Positions 15,665-24,726 are shown, counted from the first letter of the stretch. The stretch: DNA of 64,000 bases from an uncultured Eubacteriales bacterium (GCA_900540235.1 UQEY01000006.1:28057-92056); one strand, 5' to 3'. Made by a program: numbers and translations. The notes: generated by a model from the letters alone, not told the origin.

Positions 15665-17422
15665 TTATACATCATCTTCACCTTGGAGTGCATCGTATCC
15701 CCTTTCACCGGTACGAACTTTAACAGCATCCTCAACATCATAAATAAAGATTTTGCCGTCACCGATATTGCCGGTATAAAGAACATCTCGTGCAGTTTCA
15801 ACTACTTTTTCAACAGGAACGGCTGAAACTACCATTTCAAGCTTCATCTTAGGGTTAAGGCTCATTTCTTCAATTTCGATACCACGATATTTTCTTATAT
15901 GACCCTTTTGGGTACCGCAACCCATTACATTTGTAACGGTCATACCCGTAACACCGATTGAATTCATAGCAGATTTAATATCTTCAAATTTTGCAGGGTT
16001 GAAAATCATAACAACCTTTGAAAGAGCCGGTGATTTTTTTGTAGTATAAGTTTCAACTTCTACTGCTTTTTCAACAGGTGCAAGCGGAGTTGCAGGAGCC
16101 GAAGTTTTAGGTGCAGATGCTTTAATTGACGAAGAAGTTGCAAAAGCCATAGCAGGCATAAAGTCGGCATATGCTGACGGAAGATTATGTTCTGTTGCGT
16201 CAAGACCCTTGATTTCTTCTTCTTCCGATACTCTAAGACCGTTAGTCTTTTTAATGATAAAGAATACGATTGTCATTGTAACTATTGTCCAAGCGGCTAC
16301 ACAAACAAGACCGAGAAGTTGCTTGCCGAGAAGCGAGAAACCGCCGCCGTAGAAAAGACCTTGGAAAGAATCGTTGCCGGGAACAGAAGTTGTTGCAAAC
16401 AAACCTACGGCGATTGTGCCCCACATACCGTTTACGCAGTGAACTGCAACAGCACCTACAGGGTCATCAACTTTAAGTTTGATATCGATAAATTCAACTG
16501 CTACTACAACAAGAATACCTGCAACAACGCCTATAATACAAGAACCGAGTGCGTCAACAACATCACAGCCTGCAGTAACTGCTACAAGACCTGCAAGAGA
16601 AGCGTTAAGTGACATTGAAACATCAGGCTTGCCGTTCTTTATCCAAGTGAAAATCATAGTTACGCAAGTAGCGATAGCAGGAGCACAAGTTGTTGTTACA
16701 AAGATAGAAGCAAGCTGAGGTCCGCTTGTTGCCGCAGCACCGTTGAAACCGTACCAGCCAAACCAAAGAATAAATACACCGAGAGCACCGAGTGTAAGTG
16801 AATGACCCGGAATAGCCTTTGCTACCTTTTTGCCGGTCTTTTTATCTTCAACATATTTACCGATACGAGGACCTACCATAATTGCACCGATAAATGCAGT
16901 AATACCGCCTACCATATGAATTGCGCAAGAACCTGCGAAATCGTGGAAACCGAGATTTGCAAGCCAACCGTTTGGATTCCATATCCAGCCGGCTTCAATA
17001 GGATAAACAACAGCCGAAATTACTGCCGAATAAATGCAATAGCTTGAAAACTTTGTACGCTCTGCCATAGAACCCGAAACGATTGTTGCCGCAGTTGCAC
17101 AGAACACAAGGTTAAACACGAAGTTTGACCAGTCAAAATTTTGATAATTTGTGAAAACGCCAAGGGTTGGCAAACCGCAAAAGCCGCCCAAAACTTCTTC
17201 ACCCATCATAAGACCGAAACCGAGCAAAATAAACATCGGAGTACCGATACAAAAATCCATAAGATTTTTCATAATAATATTGCCCGCATTTTTTGCTCTT
17301 GTAAAGCCCGTTTCCACCATAGCAAAACCGCATTGCATAAAGAAAACGAGTGCCGCACCGATTAAAAACCATATGCCGAACATTTCACTGTCGACTTTTT
17401 CAAGAATAGATGTTAAATCCAT
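15665..17422 (-). CDS. Ammonium transporter AmtB fused to a C-terminal PII (GlnK) domain
   Basis: A 585-residue fusion. Residues 1-~405 are an Amt channel with eleven expected membrane helices. The conserved pore histidines are in CAIHMVGG and AVHCVNGMWG. A Pro/Ala/Ser-rich linker (~430-465) leads to a complete PII domain (~470-585) with the T-loop region KGHIRKYRGIEIEEMS and the C-terminal signature GNIGDGKIFIYDVEDAVKVRTGE. The residue aligned with uridylylated Tyr51 appears to be Ile, so control by ligands rather than uridylylation is likely (inference). It is preceded by a hairpin-rich leader ending in an attenuator. It sits between glnA and the glutamate synthase operon, all on the same strand, as an ammonium uptake unit. 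Confidence 0.95.
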   Translation of the reverse strand: MDLTSILEKVDSEMFGIWFLIGAALVFFMQCGFAMVETGFTRAKNAGNIIMKNLMDFCIGTPMFILLGFGLMMGEEVLGGFCGLPTLGVFTNYQNFDWSNFVFNLVFCATAATIVSGSMAERTKFSSYCIYSAVISAVVYPIEAGWIWNPNGWLANLGFHDFAGSCAIHMVGGITAFIGAIMVGPRIGKYVEDKKTGKKVAKAIPGHSLTLGALGVFILWFGWYGFNGAAATSGPQLASIFVTTTCAPAIATCVTMIFTWIKNGKPDVSMSLNASLAGLVAVTAGCDVVDALGSCIIGVVAGILVVVAVEFIDIKLKVDDPVGAVAVHCVNGMWGTIAVGLFATTSVPGNDSFQGLFYGGGFSLLGKQLLGLVCVAAWTIVTMTIVFFIIKKTNGLRVSEEEEIKGLDATEHNLPSAYADFMPAMAFATSSSIKASAPKTSAPATPLAPVEKAVEVETYTTKKSPALSKVVMIFNPAKFEDIKSAMNSIGVTGMTVTNVMGCGTQKGHIRKYRGIEIEEMSLNPKMKLEMVVSAVPVEKVVETARDVLYTGNIGDGKIFIYDVEDAVKVRTGERGYDALQGEDDV

Positions 17423-17630
17423 ATATTCTTCCTCCTCAAATTAAAATAGTTTGTAATGAATAAAAAGAAAATAAAAAAAGAGGCACGACAACACTAAGCT
17501 GTCGCACCCCATTGTGCTAAAAATATAAGCCAAACCGACGCCGAAAACGACATCGGCTTGGCAAACTGGCATAAATGCCATAAGAGAGGGCTCTTAATTG
17601 CCGATAAAGTGGCTAAACCACGCCGAATTT
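17423..17630 (-). promoter_or_regulatory. Structured leader RNA of amtB-PII with attenuator
   Basis: The minus strand holds consecutive hairpins: GTGG/CCAC (17609-17621), AAGAG/CTCTT (17582-17595), TGGCA/TGCCA (17567-17580) and a 15-bp hairpin with TTTT loop (17529-17562). An 11-bp stem (17482-17508) followed by a T-run then forms a terminator before the coding start. This suggests regulated readthrough, by a protein or ligand that I cannot identify. Confidence 0.7.
17471..17508 (-). terminator. Attenuator terminator in the amtB leader
   Basis: GGTGCGACAGC and GTTGTCGTGCC pair around loop TTAGT and run into CTCTTTTTTT, about 50 nt before the amtB start. It may also serve as the end of the glnA transcript. 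Confidence 0.8.
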
Positions 17631-17662
17631 AATCTAAATCAATATTTAATCTAAATTAACTA

Positions 17663-19015
17663 TTAATAGTTAACCATATATCTGTCGATTTCCCACTGAG
17701 AAACCTTAGTTCTGTATTCGTCCCATTCAGCTTTCTTACCTTCGGTATAAGCGTTGAATACATGGTCGCCGACTGTTTCCTTAACAAACGGGTCAGCTTC
17801 GGAAGCCTTAACTGCTTCTTCGAGTGAGCCAGGAAGGCAATCAATACCGTTAGCGGCAAGTTCTTCGTCTGAAAGGTCAAATACATTGTAATCAACTGCA
17901 GGAGCAGGAGAAATCTTGTTTTTAATACCGTCAAGACCTGCTGCAAGGCAAAGAGCCATTTCAAGATATGGGTTGCAAGTTGGGTCAGGACAACGAAGTT
18001 CTACACGAGTGCCCATTCCTCTTGCTGCAGGAATACGAACAAGGCAAGAACGGTTAGATGCTGACCAAACAATATAAGTAGGAGCTTCATAACCCGGTAC
18101 AAGTCTCTTATAAGAGTTAACTGTTGGGTTTGAATAAGCAGCGATACCTTTAACATGCTTTAAAAGACCACCGATAAAGTAATGTGCTACTTCGCTGAGA
18201 CCGTCTTCACTTTCAGGGTCATAGAAAGCGTTAACTGTTTTACCATCTGCATTCTTTGTCATAAGTGACATATTGGTGTGCATACCTGAGCCGTTGATAC
18301 CGTAGATTGGCTTTGGCATAAATGTTGCGTGAAGACCGTGCTTTGTAGCATAAGTCTTAACAACATGCTTGAATGTCATTACACGGTCGGCAGTTGTCAT
18401 AACTTCGTCAAACTTGAAGTCGATTTCGTGCTGACCTTCTGCAACCTCGTGGTGAGATGCTTCGATTGTATATCCCATTTCTTCAAGAGCAAGGCAAATA
18501 TCACGACGGCAATTTTCACCGTGGTCGATTGGGTTAAGGTCAAAGTAACCGCCCTCATCACCTGTTGTGGTTGTCGGGTTGCCGTCCTCATCAAGTTTGA
18601 AAAGGAAGAATTCACATTCAGGACCTACATTAAAGCTGTAACCCATTTCAGCTGCTTCGTCCATAACCTTTTGAAGTACATTTCTTGGGTCGCCGAGGAA
18701 CGGTGTCTTGTTATCTGCACAATAAACAGAACAGATAAGACGGGCTGTCTGAGCGTTCTGATGCTTTCTCCAAGGGAAAATTGTCCATGTGTCATAATCA
18801 GGATGAAGGTACATATCACTTTCGTTAATTCTTACGAAACCGTCGATTGATGAACCGTCAAACATACATTCATTGTCAAGTGCTTTTTCAAGCTGAGAGC
18901 TTGTGATAGCAACATTCTTCATAATACCGAAAACATCGGTAAACTGAAGTCTGATAAACTCAACGCCGTTTTCCTGAGCACTTTTAAGGATGTCTTCTTT
19001 TGTGTACTTACTCAT
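17663..19015 (-). CDS. glnA: Glutamine synthetase type I
   Basis: A 450-residue enzyme that makes glutamine from glutamate, ammonia and ATP. Conserved blocks are [36 protein letters not shown] (ammonia/glutamate site), [17 protein letters not shown] and [16 protein letters not shown]. The length matches the short Firmicutes GSI-alpha form, which lacks the 25-residue insertion. The start ATG at 19015 follows AGAGGAG. A near-perfect promoter and an attenuator hairpin lie directly upstream, so transcription is probably controlled by termination as well as initiation. Confidence 0.97.
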   Translation of the reverse strand: MSKYTKEDILKSAQENGVEFIRLQFTDVFGIMKNVAITSSQLEKALDNECMFDGSSIDGFVRINESDMYLHPDYDTWTIFPWRKHQNAQTARLICSVYCADNKTPFLGDPRNVLQKVMDEAAEMGYSFNVGPECEFFLFKLDEDGNPTTTTGDEGGYFDLNPIDHGENCRRDICLALEEMGYTIEASHHEVAEGQHEIDFKFDEVMTTADRVMTFKHVVKTYATKHGLHATFMPKPIYGINGSGMHTNMSLMTKNADGKTVNAFYDPESEDGLSEVAHYFIGGLLKHVKGIAAYSNPTVNSYKRLVPGYEAPTYIVWSASNRSCLVRIPAARGMGTRVELRCPDPTCNPYLEMALCLAAGLDGIKNKISPAPAVDYNVFDLSDEELAANGIDCLPGSLEEAVKASEADPFVKETVGDHVFNAYTEGKKAEWDEYRTKVSQWEIDRYMVNY

Positions 19016-19049
19016 AGTAAATACTCCTCTCTTGAAATAATTTTTGAAA

Positions 19050-19086
19050 TAAAAAAAGGCGCTCCGACATCTAATCGGAACGCCTT
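19050..19086 (-). terminator. Attenuator terminator between glnA promoter and coding region
   Basis: AAGGCGTTCCGA and TCGGAGCGCCTT form a 12-bp stem (19056-19086) with loop TTAGATG and a following T-run. It begins about 12 nt after the predicted transcription start, so no full-length glnA transcript should form without readthrough. Confidence 0.88.
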
Positions 19087-19104
19087 TGTTCTTACTACAC
19101 CATC

Positions 19105-19133
19105 ATTATATCGGCTGCAAGCGAGATTGTCAA
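19105..19133 (-). promoter_or_regulatory. Consensus sigma-A promoter of glnA
   Basis: TTGACA at 19128-19133, exactly 17 bp of spacer and TATAAT at 19105-19110. Both boxes are perfect. Confidence 0.88.
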
Positions 19134-19227
19134 CGATTTTATGCATTTTTGTCAATTTACAGTGTGAGCAACCAATCACGCTGAAAATTTTTGGTAAGAT
19201 TGACAAAAATCGATTTAACAACAAAGA

Positions 19228-19312
19228 GGCTAACAATGTTAGCCCCTACACAACAATGTTAGCCCCTATGACATTAAGAATAAGAAAAGGCAGGAGTAAG
19301 CCCCTGCCCTAC
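19228..19312 (-). repeat. Cluster of three GTAGGG-family hairpin repeats
   Basis: On the minus strand 19228-19249 is GTAGGGGCTAACATTGTTAGCC. A partial copy with the same core is at 19252-19269. 19289-19312 is a related unit, GTAGGGCAGGGGCTTACTCC and onwards. They fill the gap between the convergent-side glnA promoter and the CapA-like gene. No gene is seen in 19134-19325. Confidence 0.75.
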
Positions 19313-19325
19313 ATAAATCTATTAT

Positions 19326-20528
19326 TTATTTTGACATATCCAAATACTTTTCATCAATAACTTTATTTACAAGTTTATTATAGTATTCAGGTGTGCCGCC
19401 CGACTGCGAATTCGATGCGGCAAGTTCATCGGTATAATCGGCAAGCTTATAAACATCGAATTTGAATTTGTCATCATCTTCCCTGCTGTAATGAGTAACT
19501 ATAGGAATAAATTTACCGTTAATGGTAATTTTGCCGTCTTTCTTTTCAATATCAACACTTGCAATACCGCCGCAAAGCTGGTCAATCTCAATTTGGTGAG
19601 AAATAAAGTTACCCAGTGAATAGTAAACAAGCATCTTGTGACCGTCGTCGTTTGTAACTTCCTTGACCGGCTGAATAACATGAGGGTGGCAGCCGATAAC
19701 AAGGTCTACGCCGAGTGAACTGAAAAGGTCGGTATATTTTTTTTGATAATCGGAAATATCAAAGCTGTTTTCAGTGCCCCAATGAGGGAATACAATAACA
19801 ACATCTGCGTTTGCCCTTGCTTCTTTAATGTCTTTTGTAACTTTATCCTTATTCATCATATTAACTATCCAAGGCTTATCCGACGGCAAATCAATACCGT
19901 TTGTGCCGTAAGTATAGTTAAGAAGCGCAAAAGTAATATTATTTTTCACATAATATTTAATTGTATTATAGCTCTTTTCATCCTCGTTAATGCCAAGATA
20001 AACAATATCTTTTTGCTTTTTGAAATATTCAATTTCATTCATTATGCCCTGAGAGCCTTTATCCATAATATGGTTATTGGCACAATTAAAGATATTAAAG
20101 CCTGCTTTTATTGCAGCGTCTCCGACTTCCTGCGGTGAGTTAAACACGGGATAACCGGTGTATTCAAAATCACTGCCGCCGAGAACGGTTTCCTGGTCAA
20201 TAACTGCCATATCGTATTTTTGAATAACAGGGGAAATATTTTGATAAAGGCAAGTATAATCATAAGTGCCGTCACTCTGTTTTCCCGCCTCAATCAGAGT
20301 ATTATGAATAAGATTATCGCCGACGGCGCAAAGAGTAACCTTGCCGTTTGTGTCCTGACTTGTTTGAACGGTAGTTTCCTCATTAACGGCAGAAACAGCG
20401 GTAGATGCGGTAGGGTTTTTAGCGTCCTCACCTTTTGTTAAATGACCGCTGACTGCAAGAAAAATCAAAACGAATATCGCAACAGCAATAGGAATAAGTA
20501 TTAAAGGGTTAAATTTTTTTTCAGCCAT
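19326..20528 (-). CDS. CapA-family (poly-gamma-glutamate synthesis type) metallophosphatase-like protein
   Basis: A 400-residue protein with an N-terminal membrane anchor (PIAVAIFVLIFLAVSG) and an extracytoplasmic calcineurin-like CapA fold. Family motifs are AVGDNLIHNTLIEAG, FNCANNHIMDKG, VVIVFPHWGTE and VIGCHPHVIQP. CapA proteins take part in poly-gamma-glutamate capsule formation, but many Clostridia carry isolated homologues and no capBC genes are nearby. The specific role here is therefore open. Confidence 0.85.
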   Translation of the reverse strand: MAEKKFNPLILIPIAVAIFVLIFLAVSGHLTKGEDAKNPTASTAVSAVNEETTVQTSQDTNGKVTLCAVGDNLIHNTLIEAGKQSDGTYDYTCLYQNISPVIQKYDMAVIDQETVLGGSDFEYTGYPVFNSPQEVGDAAIKAGFNIFNCANNHIMDKGSQGIMNEIEYFKKQKDIVYLGINEDEKSYNTIKYYVKNNITFALLNYTYGTNGIDLPSDKPWIVNMMNKDKVTKDIKEARANADVVIVFPHWGTENSFDISDYQKKYTDLFSSLGVDLVIGCHPHVIQPVKEVTNDDGHKMLVYYSLGNFISHQIEIDQLCGGIASVDIEKKDGKITINGKFIPIVTHYSREDDDKFKFDVYKLADYTDELAASNSQSGGTPEYYNKLVNKVIDEKYLDMSK

Positions 20529-20556
20529 ATTTTCACCTCATAAAAATTTTCAATTT

Positions 20557-20585
20557 ATTATATCATAAAGAAAATAGTAACACAA
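20557..20585 (-). promoter_or_regulatory. Promoter of the CapA-like gene
   Basis: TTGTGT at 20580-20585, a 17-bp spacer and TATAAT at 20557-20562. Confidence 0.6.
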
Positions 20586-20604
20586 TATAAATTTAGGTGG
20601 TTAA

Positions 20605-21606
20605 ATGAACAGCATAATTATATACATATTATTTGTTATAGGTCTTGTCCTTATAATAAAAGGCGGAGATATGTTTGTTGACAGTGCGTCAAAAATAGCC
20701 GAAATGATGAAAGTGCCGAAATTTATAATCGGTGCCACTATTGTATCTGTTGCCACAACTCTGCCTGAAATGACAGTAAGCATTCAGGCAACGCTCGACA
20801 AAAATGTTGATATGGCAACGGGAAATGCCATAGGTTCCGTTACGGCAAACACTGCTTTAATACTCGGTTTATTCATAACATTTATGCCGTTTGAAATAAA
20901 AAGAAAAGAATTTTCATTTAAAGGCATTGCCATGATATCGGCTATAGTTTCGCTTATAATCGGCTGTGTTATCACAAGTAAAAAAGCACTCACATTTAAA
21001 GGCGAAGAAAACGAGTATTACTTTTTATCTGCGCTCGGTGTTACGCTTCTTATAATAGTATTTACATTCTTCTTTTTTGAAAACATAAAATCTATGAAAG
21101 AAAAAAGTAATGAAAATGAAAGAAGTGAAAAAAGAGAAAAGAGCGAAAAAACAAAATGTTTTTTTATATTTATTATAGGTGCAATATCAATAGTGGTCGG
21201 TGCAAAAATGCTCGTTACTTACGGCACTGAAATTGCGCTGAGTCTAAATATTTCGCAAAGAGTTATAAGCGTTATTGCAGTAGCAATAGGCACTTCACTT
21301 CCCGAACTTGCAACGGCAATTACGGCACTCAAAAAGAAATCGGGCAGTTTATCGGCAGGCAACATTCTCGGTGCAAACATAATTGATTTAACTTTGATTT
21401 TGCCGATATGCTCCATTATATCAATTATTAACGGCACAGGCGAGCTTGCAATATCGGTTTCAAGCGTTATGTTTGATATTATGGTTTGCTTGGGTGTAAT
21501 AATTATTGCTGTTGTACCGACAATAATCAGCCAAAAATTTCACAGATGGCAAGGCATTTTACTTCTTTTGAGTTACGGCATTTATGTTTATTTTGTTGTA
21601 AAATAA
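20605..21606 (+). CDS. Calcium/sodium (K+-dependent type) antiporter, YrbG/CaCA family
   Basis: A 333-residue membrane protein with about ten helices in two inverted repeats. Each repeat carries an alpha motif: GATIVSVATTLPEMTVS (residues ~43-59) and VAIGTSLPELATAI (~220-233), the cation-binding signatures of Ca2+/cation exchangers. A charged Lys/Glu-rich cytoplasmic loop (~165-190) separates the halves. The start follows AGGTGG. It is divergent from the CapA-like gene. The exchanged ion pair is assigned by family only. Confidence 0.9.
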   Translation: MNSIIIYILFVIGLVLIIKGGDMFVDSASKIAEMMKVPKFIIGATIVSVATTLPEMTVSIQATLDKNVDMATGNAIGSVTANTALILGLFITFMPFEIKRKEFSFKGIAMISAIVSLIIGCVITSKKALTFKGEENEYYFLSALGVTLLIIVFTFFFFENIKSMKEKSNENERSEKREKSEKTKCFFIFIIGAISIVVGAKMLVTYGTEIALSLNISQRVISVIAVAIGTSLPELATAITALKKKSGSLSAGNILGANIIDLTLILPICSIISIINGTGELAISVSSVMFDIMVCLGVIIIAVVPTIISQKFHRWQGILLLLSYGIYVYFVVK

Positions 21607-21652
21607 AATTTTTTCGGTTATAATTAAAGCAGTAAAAACTGCGAGGTGCAAT

Positions 21653-22552
21653 ATGACGCTACAACAATTAAAATACTTGGTCACGGTTGCCGAATGTAAA
21701 AATATAAGCGAAGCTGCCGAAAAACTATATATATCTCAGCCGAGTTTGAGTGCGGCAATTCATAATCTTGAAGAAGAAATGGGCGTTACTGCTTTTGCAA
21801 GGTCAAACAAAGGTGTTAGCGTTACAAGAGAAGGTGAAGAACTCCTCTCCTTTGCAAGAAATCTCCTTGAGCAAGCCGACATTATGAAAGAAAGATTTTG
21901 CAAGGATACAAAGCGAGAGCCTAAATTTTGTGTATCATGCCAGCACTATTCTTTCGCTGTAAATGCTTTTGTTGATGTGGTCAACAAATTTGACGCCGAC
22001 AAGTACAGTTTTATTCTTCGTGAAACGCAGACGGGTGAAATAATTGACGATGTTGCAAACGGCAACAGTGAGCTTGGCATTCTTTATTTATCAAAGCAAA
22101 ACGAAGAGGTACTTACAAAACTTTTCAAAAAAAATGATTTGGTTTTTGAAGAAATATTTGAAGCGTCACCGCATATATTTATCAGCAAAAATCATCCGCT
22201 TGCAAATAAAGATATCGTTACCCTCGATGAATTAAAACCTTATCCTTATTTGGTTTACGAACAGGGAGAGCGTAATTCATTTTATTTCAGCGAAGAATTT
22301 TTGAGCGTACTCGATATGCCTAAAAACATTCAAGTCCGTGACAGAGCAACTCTTTTCAACCTTGCAATCGGTTTAAACGGCTTTACCGTAAGCTCCGGTG
22401 TTATTGACAAGGAACTCAACGGTGAAGATATCATTTCAAAAGAGCTTGATATGGATGTCACTATGCACATAGGTTTGATTAAAAAGAAAAACATTATGCT
22501 TTCAAGGTATGCAAATTCATATATTGTTGCTTTGAAAAAGAATGTGAAATAA
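21653..22552 (+). CDS. LysR-family transcriptional regulator
   Basis: A 299-residue regulator. The N-terminal winged helix (MTLQQLKYLVTVAECKNISE, then AAEKLYISQPSLSAAIHNLE) is classic LysR. Residues ~90-295 form the two-lobed periplasmic-binding-protein-like effector domain. The start follows GAGGTG. It lies upstream of the MetE-like gene on the same strand, so methionine or sulfur control is possible, but this is only a neighbourhood inference. Confidence 0.92.
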   Translation: MTLQQLKYLVTVAECKNISEAAEKLYISQPSLSAAIHNLEEEMGVTAFARSNKGVSVTREGEELLSFARNLLEQADIMKERFCKDTKREPKFCVSCQHYSFAVNAFVDVVNKFDADKYSFILRETQTGEIIDDVANGNSELGILYLSKQNEEVLTKLFKKNDLVFEEIFEASPHIFISKNHPLANKDIVTLDELKPYPYLVYEQGERNSFYFSEEFLSVLDMPKNIQVRDRATLFNLAIGLNGFTVSSGVIDKELNGEDIISKELDMDVTMHIGLIKKKNIMLSRYANSYIVALKKNVK

Positions 22553-22583
22553 ACAAACAAATAATCTAATAAAAAAGATTATT

Positions 22584-22610
22584 GTAGGGGTCGGCGTCCT
22601 CGACGACCCG
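22584..22610 (+). repeat. GTAGGGG-family hairpin repeat
   Basis: GTAGGGGTCGGCGTCCTCGA continues into CGACCCG. The outer CGGGTCGTCG half also occurs at 27263 and 6747. It follows a small AATAATCT/AGATTATT hairpin (22560-22583). Confidence 0.75.
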
Positions 22611-22613
22611 ACA

Positions 22614-22645
22614 AAGTCTCCCTTTACACAAGGGAGACTTTTTTA
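22614..22645 (+). terminator. Intrinsic terminator after the LysR gene
   Basis: AAGTCTCCCTT and AAGGGAGACTT form an 11-bp perfect stem with loop TACAC and a TTTTT tail. Confidence 0.88.
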
Positions 22646-22772
22646 TCAATCGCCCGTTTATTTTTAATCTATTATAGTTTCAATCTATATCAAACTTCGC
22701 TTTTAATGTATTTTACTAAATATTTTTTATGTGATAAACTGTAATCATCAAACACAGGAGGATATTTTTATT

Positions 22773-23879
22773 ATGAGTACATTAAAAACACCGTTTAGAT
22801 ATGATTTTGTAGGAAGCTTTTTAAGACCGCAGGCATTGAAAGATGCTAAGGCAAAGTTTGGCAAAGGCGAAATCGGTCAAAAAGAATACGACAAAATCGT
22901 AAATGACGAAATCACAAAATTGGTAACAAAGCAAAAAGAACTCGGATTTCACGCAATTACCGACGGTGAATTCAGAAGAACATTCTGGCACCTTGATTTT
23001 ATGTGGGGTTTTGACGGAGTTGAGCACAAAGCTACAGGCGGCGGAGTTCCTTTCAACGGTGAAATTGCCGTTCTTGACGACACATATTTGGTAGGTAAAA
23101 TCAAAGCAACGGCTCACCCATTCGTTGAATATTTCAAATTTTTAAAACAATTTGAAGATGAAAACACTGTTGCAAAATATACTATACCTGCACCGGCTCA
23201 AACTCTTTTGCAGTTCATCGTGCCAAATAATATTGAAAGCACAAGAAAGTTTTACAAAACAGACGATGAACTTATAGACGACCTTGCAAAGGCATATCAG
23301 GATGTAATCAAGCAATTTTACGACGCCGGATGTCGCAATCTTCAGCTTGACGACTGTTCTTGGGGTTCTGCTCTTACAGAGGACGGCACAGATGTTTTCG
23401 GCATCACGGCAGAACAGTTTAAGAGTGAACTTCTTAAAGTCAACAACCTTGCGATAGAAAACAAGCCTGAGGATATGGTTATCACTTCTCACATTTGCCG
23501 TGGAAATTATCATTCAACCTTCTTCTCAAGCGGCGCCTACGACCCTGTTGCAGATTATGTTTTTGCAAGAGAAAATGTTGACGCTCTTCTCTTGGAATAT
23601 GATGACGAACGCTCAGGAAACTTTGAAGCACTCAAAAAGGTTTCGCCTGATAAAAAAGTAGTATTAGGCTTAATCACGACAAAATCTCCAAAACTTGAAA
23701 ATAAAGACGAGATTATCGCAAGAATTAAAGAAGCAAGCCAATATGTACCGCTTGACAGACTTTGCCTCAGCCCTCAGTGCGGCTTTGCTTCCTGCGAAAT
23801 CGGTAATAAGCTTACCGAAGAAGAACAGTGGGCAAAACTCAAACTTGTTAAGGAAATAGCAGAAGAAGTTTGGGGATAA
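22773..23879 (+). CDS. MetE-like (cobalamin-independent methionine synthase C-terminal family) protein
   Basis: A 368-residue TIM-barrel protein of the YxjG/YxjH type. It corresponds to the catalytic C-terminal half of MetE without the N-terminal half. Zinc-site blocks are present: SHICRGNYHS (His and Cys), a conserved LLLEYDDERSG and the downstream Cys in LCLSPQCGFAS. Homologues are thought to methylate homocysteine with a methyl donor other than methyl-THF-triglutamate; the donor is not evident here. I chose ATG 22773, preceded by CAGGAGG. It shows that methionine synthesis may not depend on B12, which is relevant to the riboswitch locus at 9380. Confidence 0.85.
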   Translation: MSTLKTPFRYDFVGSFLRPQALKDAKAKFGKGEIGQKEYDKIVNDEITKLVTKQKELGFHAITDGEFRRTFWHLDFMWGFDGVEHKATGGGVPFNGEIAVLDDTYLVGKIKATAHPFVEYFKFLKQFEDENTVAKYTIPAPAQTLLQFIVPNNIESTRKFYKTDDELIDDLAKAYQDVIKQFYDAGCRNLQLDDCSWGSALTEDGTDVFGITAEQFKSELLKVNNLAIENKPEDMVITSHICRGNYHSTFFSSGAYDPVADYVFARENVDALLLEYDDERSGNFEALKKVSPDKKVVLGLITTKSPKLENKDEIIARIKEASQYVPLDRLCLSPQCGFASCEIGNKLTEEEQWAKLKLVKEIAEEVWG

Positions 23880-23896
23880 TTTTGTCACATTATAAA

Positions 23897-24077
23897 GGCG
23901 ACCACAGGTCGCCCCTACGATAGTCTGTATTCGGGGACCCCGGAAAGCGTAAGCTTTTTGGGGAAGAGGAGAAAGGAATGAAGTGTTTACTATAAATTTT
24001 TCAAGAATAATTGCTTATGAAAAAATTTATTCAAACACGGAATTTCTTTCGACGATGTAGGGGTCGGCGTCCCCGAC
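23897..24077. repeat. Mosaic of intergenic hairpin repeats
   Basis: 23897-23918 is a minus-strand GTAGGGGCGACCTGTGGTCG unit. 23938-23963 is an 11-bp hairpin with GTAA loop (CCCCGGAAAGC/GCTTTTTGGGG). 24057-24077 is a plus-strand GTAGGGGTCGGCGTCCCCGA unit. No gene is seen in 23880-24171. Confidence 0.7.
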
Positions 24078-24171
24078 AGTATCCGTTTTCTTAACACGCA
24101 TAAACCTATATTTACTTTAACTCTGATGTATAGTATAATAAAAAGTACAAAGTATGTTAGGAGAAATAATT

Positions 24172-24726
24172 ATGAATAGCGATGACAACTTTTTTTATAT
24201 TATTTTAGGAATTGCAATTTTCTTTATCGCCCTAATAATTATCTTTTTAATTCACGGTGCAGTAGAGAAAAAGCGTGACAAAGAAAGAATAAGGCAAGAG
24301 CAAAAAGCAGGTATTTGGATGTCTGCCGTTTTCACCCACATAAGCGGTTTGCCTATTGCAAGCGGAACAAATGTTAAATGCTGTTGGTACGACGATAAAA
24401 TCGTTTTCTACGCTAACGGTTCAAATTTCAATTTGCCGATTGAAAACCTGATAGATGTCAGCGAAAAAACAAATGCCACCACGCAAACAGAATATGTAAC
24501 AAGCAAGAAAAAAACTGTAGCCTGTTCTGTTGCAATCATCGGCAACCAGCCAAAGAAAAAGACGAACACTTATTTCACTTCATATATAAATTTCACCTAC
24601 AAAAGCAAAGACGGAAAATCGATTAAATATATCACATTTAATACTGCATCAGATAGTTATATGGCTGCCAAAATGGTTGAATACTTCAACAACCTGCCCA
24701 AGCAAAATGTTTCGATTGATTTATAA
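24172..24726 (+). CDS. Membrane-anchored protein of unknown function
   Basis: A 184-residue protein with one N-terminal membrane helix (FFYIILGIAIFFIALIIIFL), a short charged stretch (EKKRDKERIRQEQK) and a ~130-residue soluble domain. The domain is rich in beta strands and ends in a helix (SYMAAKMVEYFNNL). This pattern is reminiscent of bacterial PH-like domains, but I cannot confirm it. The start at 24172 follows TTAGGAG; the longer ORF start at 24154 lies upstream of that site. It has its own terminator. The function is unknown. Confidence 0.7.
   Translation: MNSDDNFFYIILGIAIFFIALIIIFLIHGAVEKKRDKERIRQEQKAGIWMSAVFTHISGLPIASGTNVKCCWYDDKIVFYANGSNFNLPIENLIDVSEKTNATTQTEYVTSKKKTVACSVAIIGNQPKKKTNTYFTSYINFTYKSKDGKSIKYITFNTASDSYMAAKMVEYFNNLPKQNVSIDL

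Noticed and set aside
17423..17630. ANTAR-target tandem hexaloop hairpins before amtB
   Set aside because: Loops are 4-5 nt and lack the A1/G4 pattern, so I keep it as an unclassified leader.
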